A stretch of 64,000 nt of DNA from Myxococcus stipitatus (GCF_037414475.1 NZ_CP147913.1:4154001-4218000); one strand, 5' to 3'. Positions 8,427 through 18,253 are shown, numbered from the stretch's first letter. A program made the numbers and translations. Notes: generated by a model not told the origin, from the letters alone.

Positions 8427-10505
8427 GTGACGCCCCACTCATGTCCTGTTCGCCCTTCCCCTCTGCGTGGCCTCAAGCCATTCATCGGAGGCCTGTGCCT
8501 CGCGCTGTTGAGTGCGTGCGGCGGAGCGCCTCAACCCACCTCCGAGTCACGAAGCACGGGCGTCACACGCGCGGCGCTGGCCACCACGCTCACCATCGAC
8601 ACCACGTCCAACGCGGGAAGCATCAGCCCGTTCTCCTGGGGAGTCGCGGCGCCGGACAAGTACCTGGCGCACTGGCCCGGCAACGCGACGCTGCGGCAGC
8701 GCATCCGCGACGCGAACGTCAAAATCGTCCGGCTGGGACTCACGCAGTGGGGCAAGTACAACAACAGTGACGTGTACCCGGCCCATGACACCTGGAACTG
8801 GGCGACCCTGGACACGCTGCTCAACACCGTCTGGGATTCTGGCGCGGAGCCGCTCATCGTCGTGTGTGGCTTTCCGGGCGGCGTGGCGCACACGCTCGGC
8901 GCGGGCAATGCCATCACCTCCGCCGACTGGGCCGAGTACGGCCACTTCATGGCGGGCCTCGTGCAGCGCTACAACGTGGACAAGGCCTTGGGCCCGTCGA
9001 AGTCCGTGCGCTACTTCGAGATGTGGAACGAGCCCTCCATCGAATGGGACGGCAAATTCACCTCGATGGCGGACTACAACACCTTCTTCACCACCGTCGC
9101 GGCGGCGATGCGTGCGAAGGACCCGGGCATCAAGCTCATCGGGCCCGCGGACACCCACTCGGGAGACCTGGACAAGGGCCCCACGGAGAGCTGGGTGTCC
9201 AACGTCGCCAAGAACCTGGAGGCACACGCGGACTACCTGAGCTGGCACAACTACGGCCCCTGGGCGAACGACACGACCCGGACGGACGCGGACCGGATGG
9301 CGTGGACGAAACCCAACTATCAGGACGATGTCCTCAAGGTGAAGAGCGGCGGCCTCAACGGGGTGCTCACCGGCCCTTCGGGCAAGACGTTCGGCGCGGC
9401 CATCACCGAGTTCAACGTGGCCCAGGGTGACTTCGCGGCCTTCAATCCCAAGTACCACAGCGAATTCAACGCGACGTGGACGGCCAGTGCGCTCCTCAAC
9501 GCGATGAAGGGCGGCGTGGACCTCTTCACCCTCTACAACCTGGCGGAGAACGACAAGAACCACCTGGGCCTGCTTCGCAACACGGACTTCTCGCCGTACA
9601 CGCCGTATTTCACGCTGTTCCTCTTCGGCAACTACACGGGAGACCGGCGCCTGATGACGACGGGCGACACCGCCACCCTGGAGGCGCTCGGCAGCCAGGA
9701 CCTGGCGACGGGGACCACGTTCCTCACCGTGGTGAACAAGGACACGGCGGGCAACACGTACGACGTCACCGTCTCGCTGGTGAATCACGGCGTGTCCTCC
9801 GGCACGGTGAAGGTGCGCGTCGTCAACGCGGCGACCACGGCGAACCCCACCTCGTTCACCACGCTTCCGTTCACGGGCGCGAGCTTCTCGTACAGCGTGC
9901 CGCCGTACCACGTGGTCTCCTTCGAGCTTGCGCCCGCGCCCGGCACCGCGGTGCTGTTCAAGTCCGGCTTCGAGAGCACGGACACCCAGCCGACGTGGTT
10001 GGACACGGTGGAGGAGAGCCAGAACGTCGTCGCCCAGACGTGGGCATCGAAGGTGGAGTGCTCACCGCGCCAGGAGACTCCGCGCTCGGGCATCGCGACG
10101 CTGATGTACTCGGGCAAGGACACGAGCGCGGCGGTGTCCTACGCGAACTCGCGGGTGTTCGACGTGCATCTCCCCATCACCGCGGGCACGAAGCTGAGCT
10201 ACTGGATTCATCCGCAGCAGGACAACGGCCGCTATGTGGCGGTGGACTTCGTCTGCACGGACGGGACGACGCTGCGCGACAGCGGCGCGGTCGACTCCCA
10301 TGGTTTCAGCCTTCACGCCAACGCGGGCCATGGGGGCGCGATTCCGCTGAACACCTGGACGCGCATCCAGAGCCAGGTGGGGCAGTGGCTGAACGGGAAG
10401 ACCGTGGACCGCATCCTGGTGAGCTACGACCGGCCCGCCGCCACGGGGGACTATCGGGGCTACCTGGACGACCTGGTCATCACCAACGGCCCCCTGGCGC
10501 CGTAG
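8427..10505 (+). CDS. Secreted glycoside hydrolase lipoprotein (clan GH-A, GH39-like)
   Basis: A 692-residue exported polysaccharide hydrolase. A lipoprotein signal ends in LLSAC with C31 as lipid anchor. The (beta/alpha)8 catalytic domain (about 55-450) carries the clan GH-A pair: acid/base E202 in FEMWNEPS and nucleophile E328 in AAITEFN. This spacing is as in GH39 and GH51 retaining enzymes. A beta-sandwich follows (about 430-515), then a C-terminal jelly-roll (about 520-690) that looks carbohydrate-binding. GGAGG precedes the GTG start (8417-8421). It begins 51 bp after the ROK-like gene and may be the last gene of that run or independently transcribed. Substrate not predictable; xylan or arabinan side chains are typical of the family. 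Confidence 0.85.
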   Translation: MTPHSCPVRPSPLRGLKPFIGGLCLALLSACGGAPQPTSESRSTGVTRAALATTLTIDTTSNAGSISPFSWGVAAPDKYLAHWPGNATLRQRIRDANVKIVRLGLTQWGKYNNSDVYPAHDTWNWATLDTLLNTVWDSGAEPLIVVCGFPGGVAHTLGAGNAITSADWAEYGHFMAGLVQRYNVDKALGPSKSVRYFEMWNEPSIEWDGKFTSMADYNTFFTTVAAAMRAKDPGIKLIGPADTHSGDLDKGPTESWVSNVAKNLEAHADYLSWHNYGPWANDTTRTDADRMAWTKPNYQDDVLKVKSGGLNGVLTGPSGKTFGAAITEFNVAQGDFAAFNPKYHSEFNATWTASALLNAMKGGVDLFTLYNLAENDKNHLGLLRNTDFSPYTPYFTLFLFGNYTGDRRLMTTGDTATLEALGSQDLATGTTFLTVVNKDTAGNTYDVTVSLVNHGVSSGTVKVRVVNAATTANPTSFTTLPFTGASFSYSVPPYHVVSFELAPAPGTAVLFKSGFESTDTQPTWLDTVEESQNVVAQTWASKVECSPRQETPRSGIATLMYSGKDTSAAVSYANSRVFDVHLPITAGTKLSYWIHPQQDNGRYVAVDFVCTDGTTLRDSGAVDSHGFSLHANAGHGGAIPLNTWTRIQSQVGQWLNGKTVDRILVSYDRPAATGDYRGYLDDLVITNGPLAP

Positions 10506-10552
10506 GGTGCCCCCGACGCCCTGGTCCTCCGGCCCCGGGGCGCACACGACCG

Positions 10553-10615
10553 TTGCGCAAGAAAAGCGTCTCGGGTGTGAAGGGGTCGCGAGACCGCTCA
10601 CCGAGGGATAGCCGG
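10553..10615 (+). repeat. Upstream leader duplicated with the TIG lipoprotein gene (copy 1)
   Basis: The 63 bp before the first TIG lipoprotein gene resemble the 64 bp before the second (13407-13470). Both begin with the 8-bp palindrome TTGCGCAA, share a run ending CGCGAGACYGCTCACC, and end with a GAGGGATAGCCGG-like ribosome region. The duplication therefore copied the regulatory leader as well as the gene. TTGCGCAA is a candidate operator or promoter element. Confidence 0.6.
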
Positions 10616-13396
10616 ATGCGCCAGGGGTGGATGAGAGGCTGGTTCTGCCTGTTGTGGGTGTGGTGTGCCTGTGGGCCGGGGCTCGCCCCACCCACACAGC
10701 CCCCCACCGGCCCCCCGGAGACGGAACATCCGCCGATGTTGCCGCCCCCCTCGGTCCTCCTTCCCCCCATCTCCGTGGGCGACGTGGCGGTGGCGGACGT
10801 GGCCCTCCTGGACGTGGAACTCCAGGTGCTCGGCTCGAACTTCACCGCGCCGTGCAGCGTCTATCTGGACAACCAGGAGCTGGCGACGCGCTTCATCAGC
10901 GAGACGGAGCTGCGGGCGCGAATCCCACGCCGTCTCTTCTGGAACGAGAACGACCCCTCCGTCGATGTGAGAATCCGGCCGGACACTCCTGGCTACCCAG
11001 GCGGCGCCAGGTCTCCGTTCGCGCAAGTCCCCCGGCCCATCCCCGAGCTCCATTCACTCTCGCCGGAGACCCTCGACTCGGAGCCCTCCGCGCCTGTCGT
11101 CGTCACCGTGACGGGGAAGAACTTCGTCAACAACAGCGAGGCCATCTTCCGTGGGAATCGCTATCCGCTCACCCTGACCAGCCCCGGGGAGGGCACGGTG
11201 CGGTTGCCCGCGAGCGCGCTGGGAACCCACTCGGACGGGGACATGTTCCAGGTCGAGGTCCCCTTGCCCAGGGGCTACACGTCCACGTACGTCAAGACAG
11301 CCGCGCGCTCTCTCGCGGTGAAGACGCCCGCGCCCGGCATCACCGGGATATGGCCACCCACCCTGAACGCGGTGGACAAGCTGCATGGCAAGGCGGGCGA
11401 CGCCTCGACCACCGTCATCGAGGTCAGCGGAACGAAGCTGCGCTCCACCACCGTGGTGAAGTGGAACGGCACGCCCCTGAACACGTTCTCATCGCCCTAT
11501 GCGGGAAGGGTCCGGGCGTTCCTCCCCTTCAACGCGCGACTGGACGAAACAACCGCGCAGGTCTCGCTGGAGACGCCAAGCACCCAGGGCCCCTTGGAGT
11601 CCACGCGCCACCCCCTCGTCGTGAAGACCGAGCCCGTGCTGTACACGCTGTCCCCCGCCTGGGTTCCGGCCCACGCCACGGGCGTCACCTTCGAGCTGCG
11701 TGGAGAAGGGTTTGGAGAATCCAGGCAACAGACCCTGTTGTGGAATGGCTCGCCGCTGGCCCCCGAGTCCTTCACCAGGGTCACCGGAGGGCCGGAGTAT
11801 GACAAGTGGACCTTCAGGGTCCCCGACGCGCTGCTGACACAGCCCGGGGTGTTCCCCGTGAGGGTGAAGCGCACCTACGACGGCGCCGAGTCCGCCCCGC
11901 TCCTGGTCCAGGTGGTCGCCGAGGCCCCCGCGCCGCTCTCCTCCTCCCTCAGACCCGCGGTGCTGTCCGTCGGTGACGCCCCGGGGGCCCTCTACGTCCA
12001 GGGCTCGGCCTTCACCGCGCAGTCCGTCGTCCTGGTCGATGGGCAGGCGCGCGTCACGCGGTTCCACGGCGCGGGGAGCGTGTCCACGGACCTCATCCCC
12101 TCGGACCTGGAGCGAGTGGGAGTCCTCACCATCACCGTGCGAACCCCCGCGCCAGGAGGAGGCACGTCGCTTCCGCTGCTGCTCCCCGTACACGAGGAGC
12201 GCTCCGTGCCCACCATCCAAGCGGTCATGGGTCCTGGCGGCGCGAATCCTGTCCTGGCGCGCTCGGAGCCCATGACCCTCCATGTCCAGGGACAAGGGTT
12301 CACGCCCGCCTCGGAGGTGCGCTGGGAAGGCCAGCCCATGCCCACGCAATGGCAATGCCTCACGAGCCCATGCACGGCGGGCCCCGGAGTGAAGTCCGAG
12401 CTGACGGCCATCATCCCCGCGGAGAGAGCGCGCGTGCCCGGCCCCGCCCGGGTCACGGTCTTCACGCCGGGTCCCGGAGGCGGAGAGAGCCGCCCGCGCC
12501 ATCTCGTCCTCGCCTCGGAGCCGGAGACCACGCTCTCCCTCAGTCCCACGGACCTGAACCTCGGAGCCCTCCAGGAAGGCGAATTCAGATGGGTGTCTTT
12601 CACACCACACGGCCTGAACGGGGCCGAGGTTTCAAAGGTCCTGGTGAATGGAATCGAGCGTCCATTCGAGAGCGCTTTCAGCTCCTTCCGCGTGAGCGCA
12701 CAGGAGACCGCCGCCGAAGGTGTGCTCGAGGTACGGACCTATGCGGTGGGGCGAGGCCTGAGCGCTCCCGCCCATCTGTATGTCCAAGGCGCCAGGACGC
12801 CCCGCATCCAAAGCGTGAACCCCGGAGTCATCTCGCGGGACTCACTCTGGTCCGGACATCCCGCGCCAGCCGTCGAGCTCATGGGACAGGACTTCAAATG
12901 GCCTGATGAACCCGCTCGTGACTCCCGGCTCATGATGAGCCTGCGTGCTCCCACCCAGCCGCTCGTGCGGGACGTCACGTCTCCGGGCGACAACGTCTCC
13001 ACCGCGCTCCTCTCGGTGGAAATCCCAGGCGTGCGCACCGTCACCCTGTCGCGCGTCGCGGGAGGAGGAGGGACGTCACTCCCCGCGCTCCTCAACGTGG
13101 TCCCCGAACGGGCCGTGCCGCTGCTCACGAGGCTCGAGCCCATGACCGTCTCCGCGGGCGCACCTCACCTGCGGCTGCGAATCTGGGGCGAGGGCATCCA
13201 CCCCAGCAGCCACTTGCGCTGGAAGGACTTCCTCTCGAGCCTCAAGCCCGTGTTGAGCTCCGCCGGCGGAATCGCGCACTTCGAGGCCGACCTCCCCGCC
13301 GCCGCGCTCGAGACACCGGGGGAAGTGGACGTCACGGTACAGACGCTCCCTCCGGGTGGCGGTACATCCCTGCCCATCCGGGTCGTCGTGGAGTGA
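10616..13396 (+). CDS. Large TIG/IPT-repeat surface lipoprotein, copy 1
   Basis: A 926-residue lipoprotein: the signal sequence ends in VWCAC with C19 as anchor, followed by a proline-rich linker. The rest is a chain of immunoglobulin-like TIG/IPT modules (for example VTVTGKNFVNNSEAIF and IEVSGTKLRSTTVVKWNG). Several modules close with a glycine-rich turn such as APGGGTSLP, GPGGGES or PPGGGTSLP. Such modules are found in surface adhesins and matrix proteins. The ATG at 10616 is preceded by GAGGGA and matches the start of the downstream paralogue. With copy 2 it forms a head-to-tail duplication that includes about 63 bp of upstream DNA. No enzymatic domain is seen. Confidence 0.88.
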   Translation: MRQGWMRGWFCLLWVWCACGPGLAPPTQPPTGPPETEHPPMLPPPSVLLPPISVGDVAVADVALLDVELQVLGSNFTAPCSVYLDNQELATRFISETELRARIPRRLFWNENDPSVDVRIRPDTPGYPGGARSPFAQVPRPIPELHSLSPETLDSEPSAPVVVTVTGKNFVNNSEAIFRGNRYPLTLTSPGEGTVRLPASALGTHSDGDMFQVEVPLPRGYTSTYVKTAARSLAVKTPAPGITGIWPPTLNAVDKLHGKAGDASTTVIEVSGTKLRSTTVVKWNGTPLNTFSSPYAGRVRAFLPFNARLDETTAQVSLETPSTQGPLESTRHPLVVKTEPVLYTLSPAWVPAHATGVTFELRGEGFGESRQQTLLWNGSPLAPESFTRVTGGPEYDKWTFRVPDALLTQPGVFPVRVKRTYDGAESAPLLVQVVAEAPAPLSSSLRPAVLSVGDAPGALYVQGSAFTAQSVVLVDGQARVTRFHGAGSVSTDLIPSDLERVGVLTITVRTPAPGGGTSLPLLLPVHEERSVPTIQAVMGPGGANPVLARSEPMTLHVQGQGFTPASEVRWEGQPMPTQWQCLTSPCTAGPGVKSELTAIIPAERARVPGPARVTVFTPGPGGGESRPRHLVLASEPETTLSLSPTDLNLGALQEGEFRWVSFTPHGLNGAEVSKVLVNGIERPFESAFSSFRVSAQETAAEGVLEVRTYAVGRGLSAPAHLYVQGARTPRIQSVNPGVISRDSLWSGHPAPAVELMGQDFKWPDEPARDSRLMMSLRAPTQPLVRDVTSPGDNVSTALLSVEIPGVRTVTLSRVAGGGGTSLPALLNVVPERAVPLLTRLEPMTVSAGAPHLRLRIWGEGIHPSSHLRWKDFLSSLKPVLSSAGGIAHFEADLPAAALETPGEVDVTVQTLPPGGGTSLPIRVVVE

Positions 13397-13406
13397 CGCC
13401 CCGCTC

Positions 13407-13470
13407 TTGCGCAAACCGCGAGGCTCGAGGGTGAAGAATGGCGCGAGACTGCTCACCAAGGGATGGCCGG
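13407..13470 (+). repeat. Upstream leader duplicated with the TIG lipoprotein gene (copy 2)
   Basis: Second copy of the leader described at 10553-10615. TTGCGCAA lies at 13407-13414, 64 bp before the ATG, followed by GCGCGAGACTGCTCACC and AAGGGATGGCCGG. It sits directly behind the stop of copy 1, so the two genes may be expressed independently from similar signals. Confidence 0.6.
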
Positions 13471-16260
13471 ATGCACCAGCGGTGGATGAGAAGCGGGTTC
13501 TGTCTGTTATGGCTGTCATGTGCATGCGGACCGGGGCTCACTGCTCCGACCCAGCCACCCTCCGGTCATCCAGACACTGAAACACCCCCGTTGCATCCTC
13601 CCGCTTCGGCCGTCCTGCCTCCCATCTCCCTGGGTGACGTCGAAATCGCGGACGAGGGGACCGAGGACCTGGATGTCCAGGTGCTCGGCTCAAGCTTCAG
13701 CTCAGTGTGCCTCGTCTATCTGGACCACCATGAACTCGAGACCCGGTTCGTCAGTGACACGGAGCTTCGGGCGCGAATCCCTCGCCGCTTCCTCACGGAC
13801 ATCACCTCGGAAGAGCCCCGCGTCGACGTGAGGATTCCACCGGGGACTCCCCACTACCCGGGTGGAGCCAGGTCGCCCTTCGCGCGGGTCACCGAGCCCG
13901 CCCCCGAGCTCCATTCGATTTCGCCGGAGACCATCGACTCGGAACCCTCGGCGCCGTTCCTCGTCACGGTGCGAGGGAAGAACCTCGTCAACGGCAGCGA
14001 GGCCGTCTTCCGAGGCGGGCGCTTTCGCATCGCCTTGAGCCACCCGCGCGAGGGCACGGTGGAGCTGCCCCCGAGCGTGGTGGACACCTCCTCGGATGGA
14101 GGCTTGCTCCACGTCGAGGTCCCCGTGCCCGGCTCCTCCGGGACCCCGTACATCAAGACAGCGGCGCGCCCGCTCAAGGTGACGACTCCCGCGCCCGTCA
14201 TCGCCGGGATATGGCCGCCCACGCTGAACGCGGTGGACAAGCTCCAGGGCAAGGCGGGCGCGGCCAAGACCGCATCCATCGAGGTCAGCGGAACCCAGCT
14301 GCGCTCCACCACCGTGGTGAAGTGGAACGGCAAGCCCCTGACCACCTTCGCCTCCCCCTTCGCGGGGAGAATCTGGGCGAACCTTCCTCTCGACGCGCGA
14401 CGGGACGCCTCCACCGCTCGCATCACCCTGGAGACCCCAAGCCCCCAGGGCCCGTTGGAGTCCGCGAGCCACCCCCTCGCGGTGAAGACCGCGCCAGTGC
14501 TGTACACCGTGTCTCCCGCCTGGGTTCAGGCCCGCTCCACGAACGTCATCACCTTCGAGCTCCGAGGCGAGGGGCTTGGTGAATCCGGACAGCAAGTCCT
14601 GCTTTGGAATGGCACCCCGCTGGCCCCCGAGACCTTCAAGGAGAATCCCAGTGGACCGCCGAATGGTTCGTGGACCTTCACCGTCCCCGGCCATCTGCTG
14701 ACGCTGCCCGGGGTGTTCCCCGTGACGGTGAAGCGCACCTACGACGGCGTCGAGTCCGCGCCCCTCTTCGTCCACGTGGTCTCGGAGTCTCCCACCCCCA
14801 TCGTCTACGAGCTCAGGCCCTCGGTGCTGTCCGTCGGTGACGCCCCCGGGAGCCTCACTCTTGGCGGCGCGGGCTTCACCGGCCAGTCCACCGTCCTCAT
14901 CAATGGACAGGCGCGCCCCACCCGTTTCCACGAGCCGGGGAACATCTCGACAGACATCTCGCCCTCGGACCTGGAGCAGAAGGGAGTCCTCACCCTCACC
15001 GTGCAAACGCCCGCGCCGGGAGGAGGCACTTCCCTTCCACTGTTGCTCCCCGTCCATGAGGAGTCCCCCCAGCCCTCCATTGACGCGGTCATGGGCCCCG
15101 GCGGAGAGAACCCGGTCCTGGCCCGCAATGAATCCATGGCCCTCCACCTCACGGGGAAAGGCTTCACACCTCGCTCCGTGGTGCACTGGGCGGGACAGGC
15201 CTTGCCCACGCAATGGCAGTGCCCCACCCCTGCCTGTATTGCGGGCCATTCGGACCAGGCCTTGCTGGTGGCCAGCGTCCCCGAGGGATGGGCGCGCACG
15301 CCCGGGGCCGTCAGGGTCACGGTCCTCACGCCCGGCTCCGGAGGAGGCGAGAGTCGACCGCGGTATCTCGTCCTCACCGCGGGGGTGGAGACCACGCTCA
15401 CGCTCAGCCCTCGGGACCTGGACATCGGCGCCAGCAAGGAGGGCAACGAGCAACGCGTCTCCTTCACCGCGCGGGGACGGAACGGGGCTCAGGTCGCCAG
15501 ACTCTTCGTGGACGGCCGCGAGCGTTCCTTCAATCACACCGACTCCTCATTCAGCCTGAGCCCGGAGGAGACCTCATCCGAACGCATCTTCGAGATACGG
15601 ACCGAGGACGCGGGGCGAAGCATCAGCGCCCCGGTCCATCTGTATGTCCATGGAGCCAAGACCCCTATCCTCTTCGGACTGATTCCCGGAGTCATCTCGC
15701 GGGATTCGCGGTGGCTCGACGTCCCCCATCCGGTCCTCTGGAGCCATGGCTGGGACTTCTCATGGACCTACGGGTCTGCTCGCCAACCGCTCATCACGAT
15801 GAACGTGAGCGTCCCCGGCAATCCGTCCATCCAGGACATCGTCCATCCAGAAAGCCGGCTGCCTTTCGCGCGCCTCGCGGTGGATGTTCCGGGCGTGCGC
15901 ACCGTCACCGTGTCGCGCGTCGCGGAAGGAGGGGGGGCCTCGCTCGGTGCCCTCCTCAACGTGGTCCCCGAGCGTCCCGCTCCGCTGCTCATGAAGCTCG
16001 AGCCCATGAGCGTCTCCAGAGGAGACCCGCGCCTGAGGCTGCGAATCTGGGGCAAGGGCTTCCACCCCACCAGTCAGCTGCGCTGGAAGGAGTTCCGCTC
16101 GAGCCTCAAGCCCGTGTTCGACTCCATCGGCGACACCAACCACTTCGAAGCGGACCTCCCCGCCGCGGCGCTCGAGACCCCGGGAGGGGTGGACGTCACG
16201 ATAGAGACGCCTCCACCGGGCGGCGGTACATCCCTGCCCATCCGGGTCGTCGTGGAGTAA
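13471..16260 (+). CDS. Large TIG/IPT-repeat surface lipoprotein, copy 2
   Basis: A 929-residue paralogue of the preceding protein, colinear over its whole length and clearly related by tandem duplication (for example both contain GIWPPTLNAVDKL, RSTTVVKWNG and PPGGGTSLPIRVVVE). The lipobox is LSCAC with C19, followed by a proline-rich linker and TIG/IPT modules to the end. I start at ATG 13471, which aligns with copy 1; the in-frame ATG at 13438 would add 11 residues ahead of the signal sequence. Divergence is spread along the protein and concentrated in loops, compatible with two related but distinct surface ligands. Confidence 0.88.
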   Translation: MHQRWMRSGFCLLWLSCACGPGLTAPTQPPSGHPDTETPPLHPPASAVLPPISLGDVEIADEGTEDLDVQVLGSSFSSVCLVYLDHHELETRFVSDTELRARIPRRFLTDITSEEPRVDVRIPPGTPHYPGGARSPFARVTEPAPELHSISPETIDSEPSAPFLVTVRGKNLVNGSEAVFRGGRFRIALSHPREGTVELPPSVVDTSSDGGLLHVEVPVPGSSGTPYIKTAARPLKVTTPAPVIAGIWPPTLNAVDKLQGKAGAAKTASIEVSGTQLRSTTVVKWNGKPLTTFASPFAGRIWANLPLDARRDASTARITLETPSPQGPLESASHPLAVKTAPVLYTVSPAWVQARSTNVITFELRGEGLGESGQQVLLWNGTPLAPETFKENPSGPPNGSWTFTVPGHLLTLPGVFPVTVKRTYDGVESAPLFVHVVSESPTPIVYELRPSVLSVGDAPGSLTLGGAGFTGQSTVLINGQARPTRFHEPGNISTDISPSDLEQKGVLTLTVQTPAPGGGTSLPLLLPVHEESPQPSIDAVMGPGGENPVLARNESMALHLTGKGFTPRSVVHWAGQALPTQWQCPTPACIAGHSDQALLVASVPEGWARTPGAVRVTVLTPGSGGGESRPRYLVLTAGVETTLTLSPRDLDIGASKEGNEQRVSFTARGRNGAQVARLFVDGRERSFNHTDSSFSLSPEETSSERIFEIRTEDAGRSISAPVHLYVHGAKTPILFGLIPGVISRDSRWLDVPHPVLWSHGWDFSWTYGSARQPLITMNVSVPGNPSIQDIVHPESRLPFARLAVDVPGVRTVTVSRVAEGGGASLGALLNVVPERPAPLLMKLEPMSVSRGDPRLRLRIWGKGFHPTSQLRWKEFRSSLKPVFDSIGDTNHFEADLPAAALETPGGVDVTIETPPPGGGTSLPIRVVVE

Positions 16261-16374
16261 CCCTCTCCCCGAAAGGAGGGGCGGCCTACCCGAACGGGCA
16301 GGTGTGCGCCCTGCCTGGTCCGCCGATGTGGCGCGCCTTCGAGGTCTTTAGTTTTCCCTCGAAAGGAACACGCC

Positions 16375-17283
16375 ATGTCCGCCGACCTTCTTCCCGCCCT
16401 CTCGCAGTCTCTCGCCTCGGTGGTGGAGCGAACCTCCCCCAGTATCGTCCGCGTCGAAGCCCGTCGCCGTCGCGGCGCTACCGGGCTCGTCTGGAGTTCA
16501 GACGGGCTCATCATCACCACCAGCACCACCAGCCACGCCGTTGAACATGAAGGCCACCTCCAGGTGGGCCTGTCCGACGGCCGCGCCGTGTCGGCGGAGC
16601 TCATCGGCCGCGACCCCAGCACCGACGTCGCCTTGCTCAAGGTCGACGCTCCGGGTCTCGTCCCGCTGCCTCAAGCCTCGCTCGACGGCGTGAAGGTGGG
16701 GCACCTCGTGGTCGCGGTGGCACGGCCGGGGCGCACGGCTCGCGCCACGCTCGGCATGGTGAGCACCCATGGCGAAGGGTGGCGCACCCACGCGGGGGGC
16801 CGCGTGGACCGCTATCTCGAGACCGACGCGGACCTGCCGCCCGGCTTCTCTGGCGGCGCGCTGGTGGACGCGGAGGGCCGCCTGGTGGGCCTGCTCACCG
16901 CGGCCTTCTCGCGCACCGCGGCCGTGGTCATCCCGCATGACACGTTGACGCGTGTCACGTCCTCGCTGCGCGAGTACGGAGGCATCCGCCGGGGATACCT
17001 GGGCGTGGGCGCCTATCCCGTGAAGCTGCCCCAGCACCAGTGGGCGGCGGCCGGCGCGGAGGCGGGGCTCATCTTCGTCTCGGTGGACCCGGACGGCCCC
17101 GCGCAGAAGGCCGGGCTGCTGCTGGGTGATGTGTTGGTGAGCCTGGGTGGACAGCCCTTGCAGGGCGTGGAGGACCTGCTCGGCTACCTCGGAGACGAGA
17201 AGGTGGGCACCACCGTCCAGGCCCGCGTGCTGCGCGCCGGAGCGGTGCGCGAGGTCTCCATCACCGTGGGCAAGCGTTCGTGA
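16375..17283 (+). CDS. HtrA-like serine protease with PDZ domain, atypical active-site region
   Basis: A 302-residue trypsin-like (S1C) protease followed by one PDZ domain (about 205-295). I place the triad at H54, D84 and S159. The His loop carries about two extra residues (TTSTTSHAVE instead of TNxHVV) and the nucleophile motif is GFSGGAL rather than GNSGGPL. No signal peptide or transmembrane segment is visible, so it may be cytoplasmic or use its partner for localisation. AAAGGA precedes the ATG. The second HtrA gene follows 16 bp downstream, so the pair is an operon. This copy may have altered specificity or be a regulatory partner. Confidence 0.82.
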   Translation: MSADLLPALSQSLASVVERTSPSIVRVEARRRRGATGLVWSSDGLIITTSTTSHAVEHEGHLQVGLSDGRAVSAELIGRDPSTDVALLKVDAPGLVPLPQASLDGVKVGHLVVAVARPGRTARATLGMVSTHGEGWRTHAGGRVDRYLETDADLPPGFSGGALVDAEGRLVGLLTAAFSRTAAVVIPHDTLTRVTSSLREYGGIRRGYLGVGAYPVKLPQHQWAAAGAEAGLIFVSVDPDGPAQKAGLLLGDVLVSLGGQPLQGVEDLLGYLGDEKVGTTVQARVLRAGAVREVSITVGKRS

Positions 17284-17299
17284 GGAGCGAGGTGACACC

Positions 17300-18214
17300 A
17301 TGAAGCTTTTGCAACAGTTCTCGGACGACCTGGAGACCCTTGTCGCGCGCGCCGCGCCCGCGGTGGTGGGCGTGGAGCACGCGCGTGGCCACGGCACGGG
17401 CCTCTTCCTCACACCCGATGGGTATGTGCTCACCAATCGCCACGTCGTCATGCGGGGCTCGCGCAAGTTGACGGTGCAGTTGTCCAACGGCGAAGAGCTT
17501 CGAGGCACGCTGGTGGGAGGAGACGCGCCCACGGACCTCGCGGTGGTGCGAGCGGAGGGGACGAACTTCCCCACGCTGCCGCTGGCCGCGCCGGAGACGG
17601 TGCGCGTGGGCCAGCTCGTCATGGCCATCGGCAATCCCTTCCGGTTGGAGCAGTCGGTGGCGTTGGGCGTGGTGAGCGCGGTCAACCGCAGCGTCACCCT
17701 GCCCGACGGCGTCATCCTGGAGGGCATGCTCCAGACGGACGCGGCCATCAACCCGGGCAACTCGGGAGGGCCGCTCATCAACACACGCGGCGAGGTGGTG
17801 GGGCTCAACACGCTCGTGTTGCCGTATGCGCAGGGCATCGGCTTCGCGGTGAGCGCCACGACGGCGGCGTGGGTGGCCAGCCTGCTCATCCAACGAGGCC
17901 GCGTGGAGCGCAGGTTCCTCGGCATCGCGGCGGTGGCGGTGAACCTGGACACCGAGCAAGCGCGCGACGCCGGTCAGCCCCGCGCGGTGCGAGTCATCCG
18001 CGTACAGAGCGGAACACCCGCGGACGACGCGGGGCTTCAGCCGGAGGACCTGCTGCTGGCCATCAATCGTCGCCCGGTGGGCAGCGTGGATGACCTCCAG
18101 CGCCTGATGGCCCTGGCCACGGACGAAGAGGTGTCGCTGGACGTGCTGCGCAAGAGCCGCCGCAAGCAGGTCTCCGCGAGGACCCGCGCGCGCAACGAGT
18201 CCGTCGCCGCGTGA
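17300..18214 (+). CDS. HtrA/DegP-like serine protease with PDZ domain
   Basis: A 304-residue S1C protease with a fully canonical triad: H48 (TNRHVV), D79 (PTDLAV) and S155 (GNSGGPL). The protease core (1-200) is followed by a single PDZ domain (about 210-295, ending VSLDVLRKSRRKQV). HtrA proteins degrade or refold misfolded proteins, usually in the periplasm, yet there is no obvious signal peptide or anchor here. A strong GAGGAGCGAGG precedes ATG 17300. It is the second gene of the HtrA pair and is followed eight bases later by a terminator-like hairpin. Confidence 0.88.
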   Translation: MKLLQQFSDDLETLVARAAPAVVGVEHARGHGTGLFLTPDGYVLTNRHVVMRGSRKLTVQLSNGEELRGTLVGGDAPTDLAVVRAEGTNFPTLPLAAPETVRVGQLVMAIGNPFRLEQSVALGVVSAVNRSVTLPDGVILEGMLQTDAAINPGNSGGPLINTRGEVVGLNTLVLPYAQGIGFAVSATTAAWVASLLIQRGRVERRFLGIAAVAVNLDTEQARDAGQPRAVRVIRVQSGTPADDAGLQPEDLLLAINRRPVGSVDDLQRLMALATDEEVSLDVLRKSRRKQVSARTRARNESVAA

Positions 18215-18221
18215 GAACTCC

Positions 18222-18248
18222 GGCTCCGGGTCCACGAGGCCCGGAGCC
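18222..18248 (+). terminator. Hairpin terminator after the HtrA pair
   Basis: A perfect 9-bp inverted repeat (GGCTCCGGG / CCCGGAGCC) with a 9-nt loop lies eight bases after the stop of the second protease gene. There is no T-run, so it may be a Rho-assisted or weak intrinsic terminator. Confidence 0.6.
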
Positions 18249-18253
18249 GTGTC

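Noticed and set aside
13702..15537. Minus-strand 600-codon frame under the second TIG lipoprotein
   Set aside because: Antisense artefact with no domain content; the sense protein is a full-length paralogue of its neighbour.
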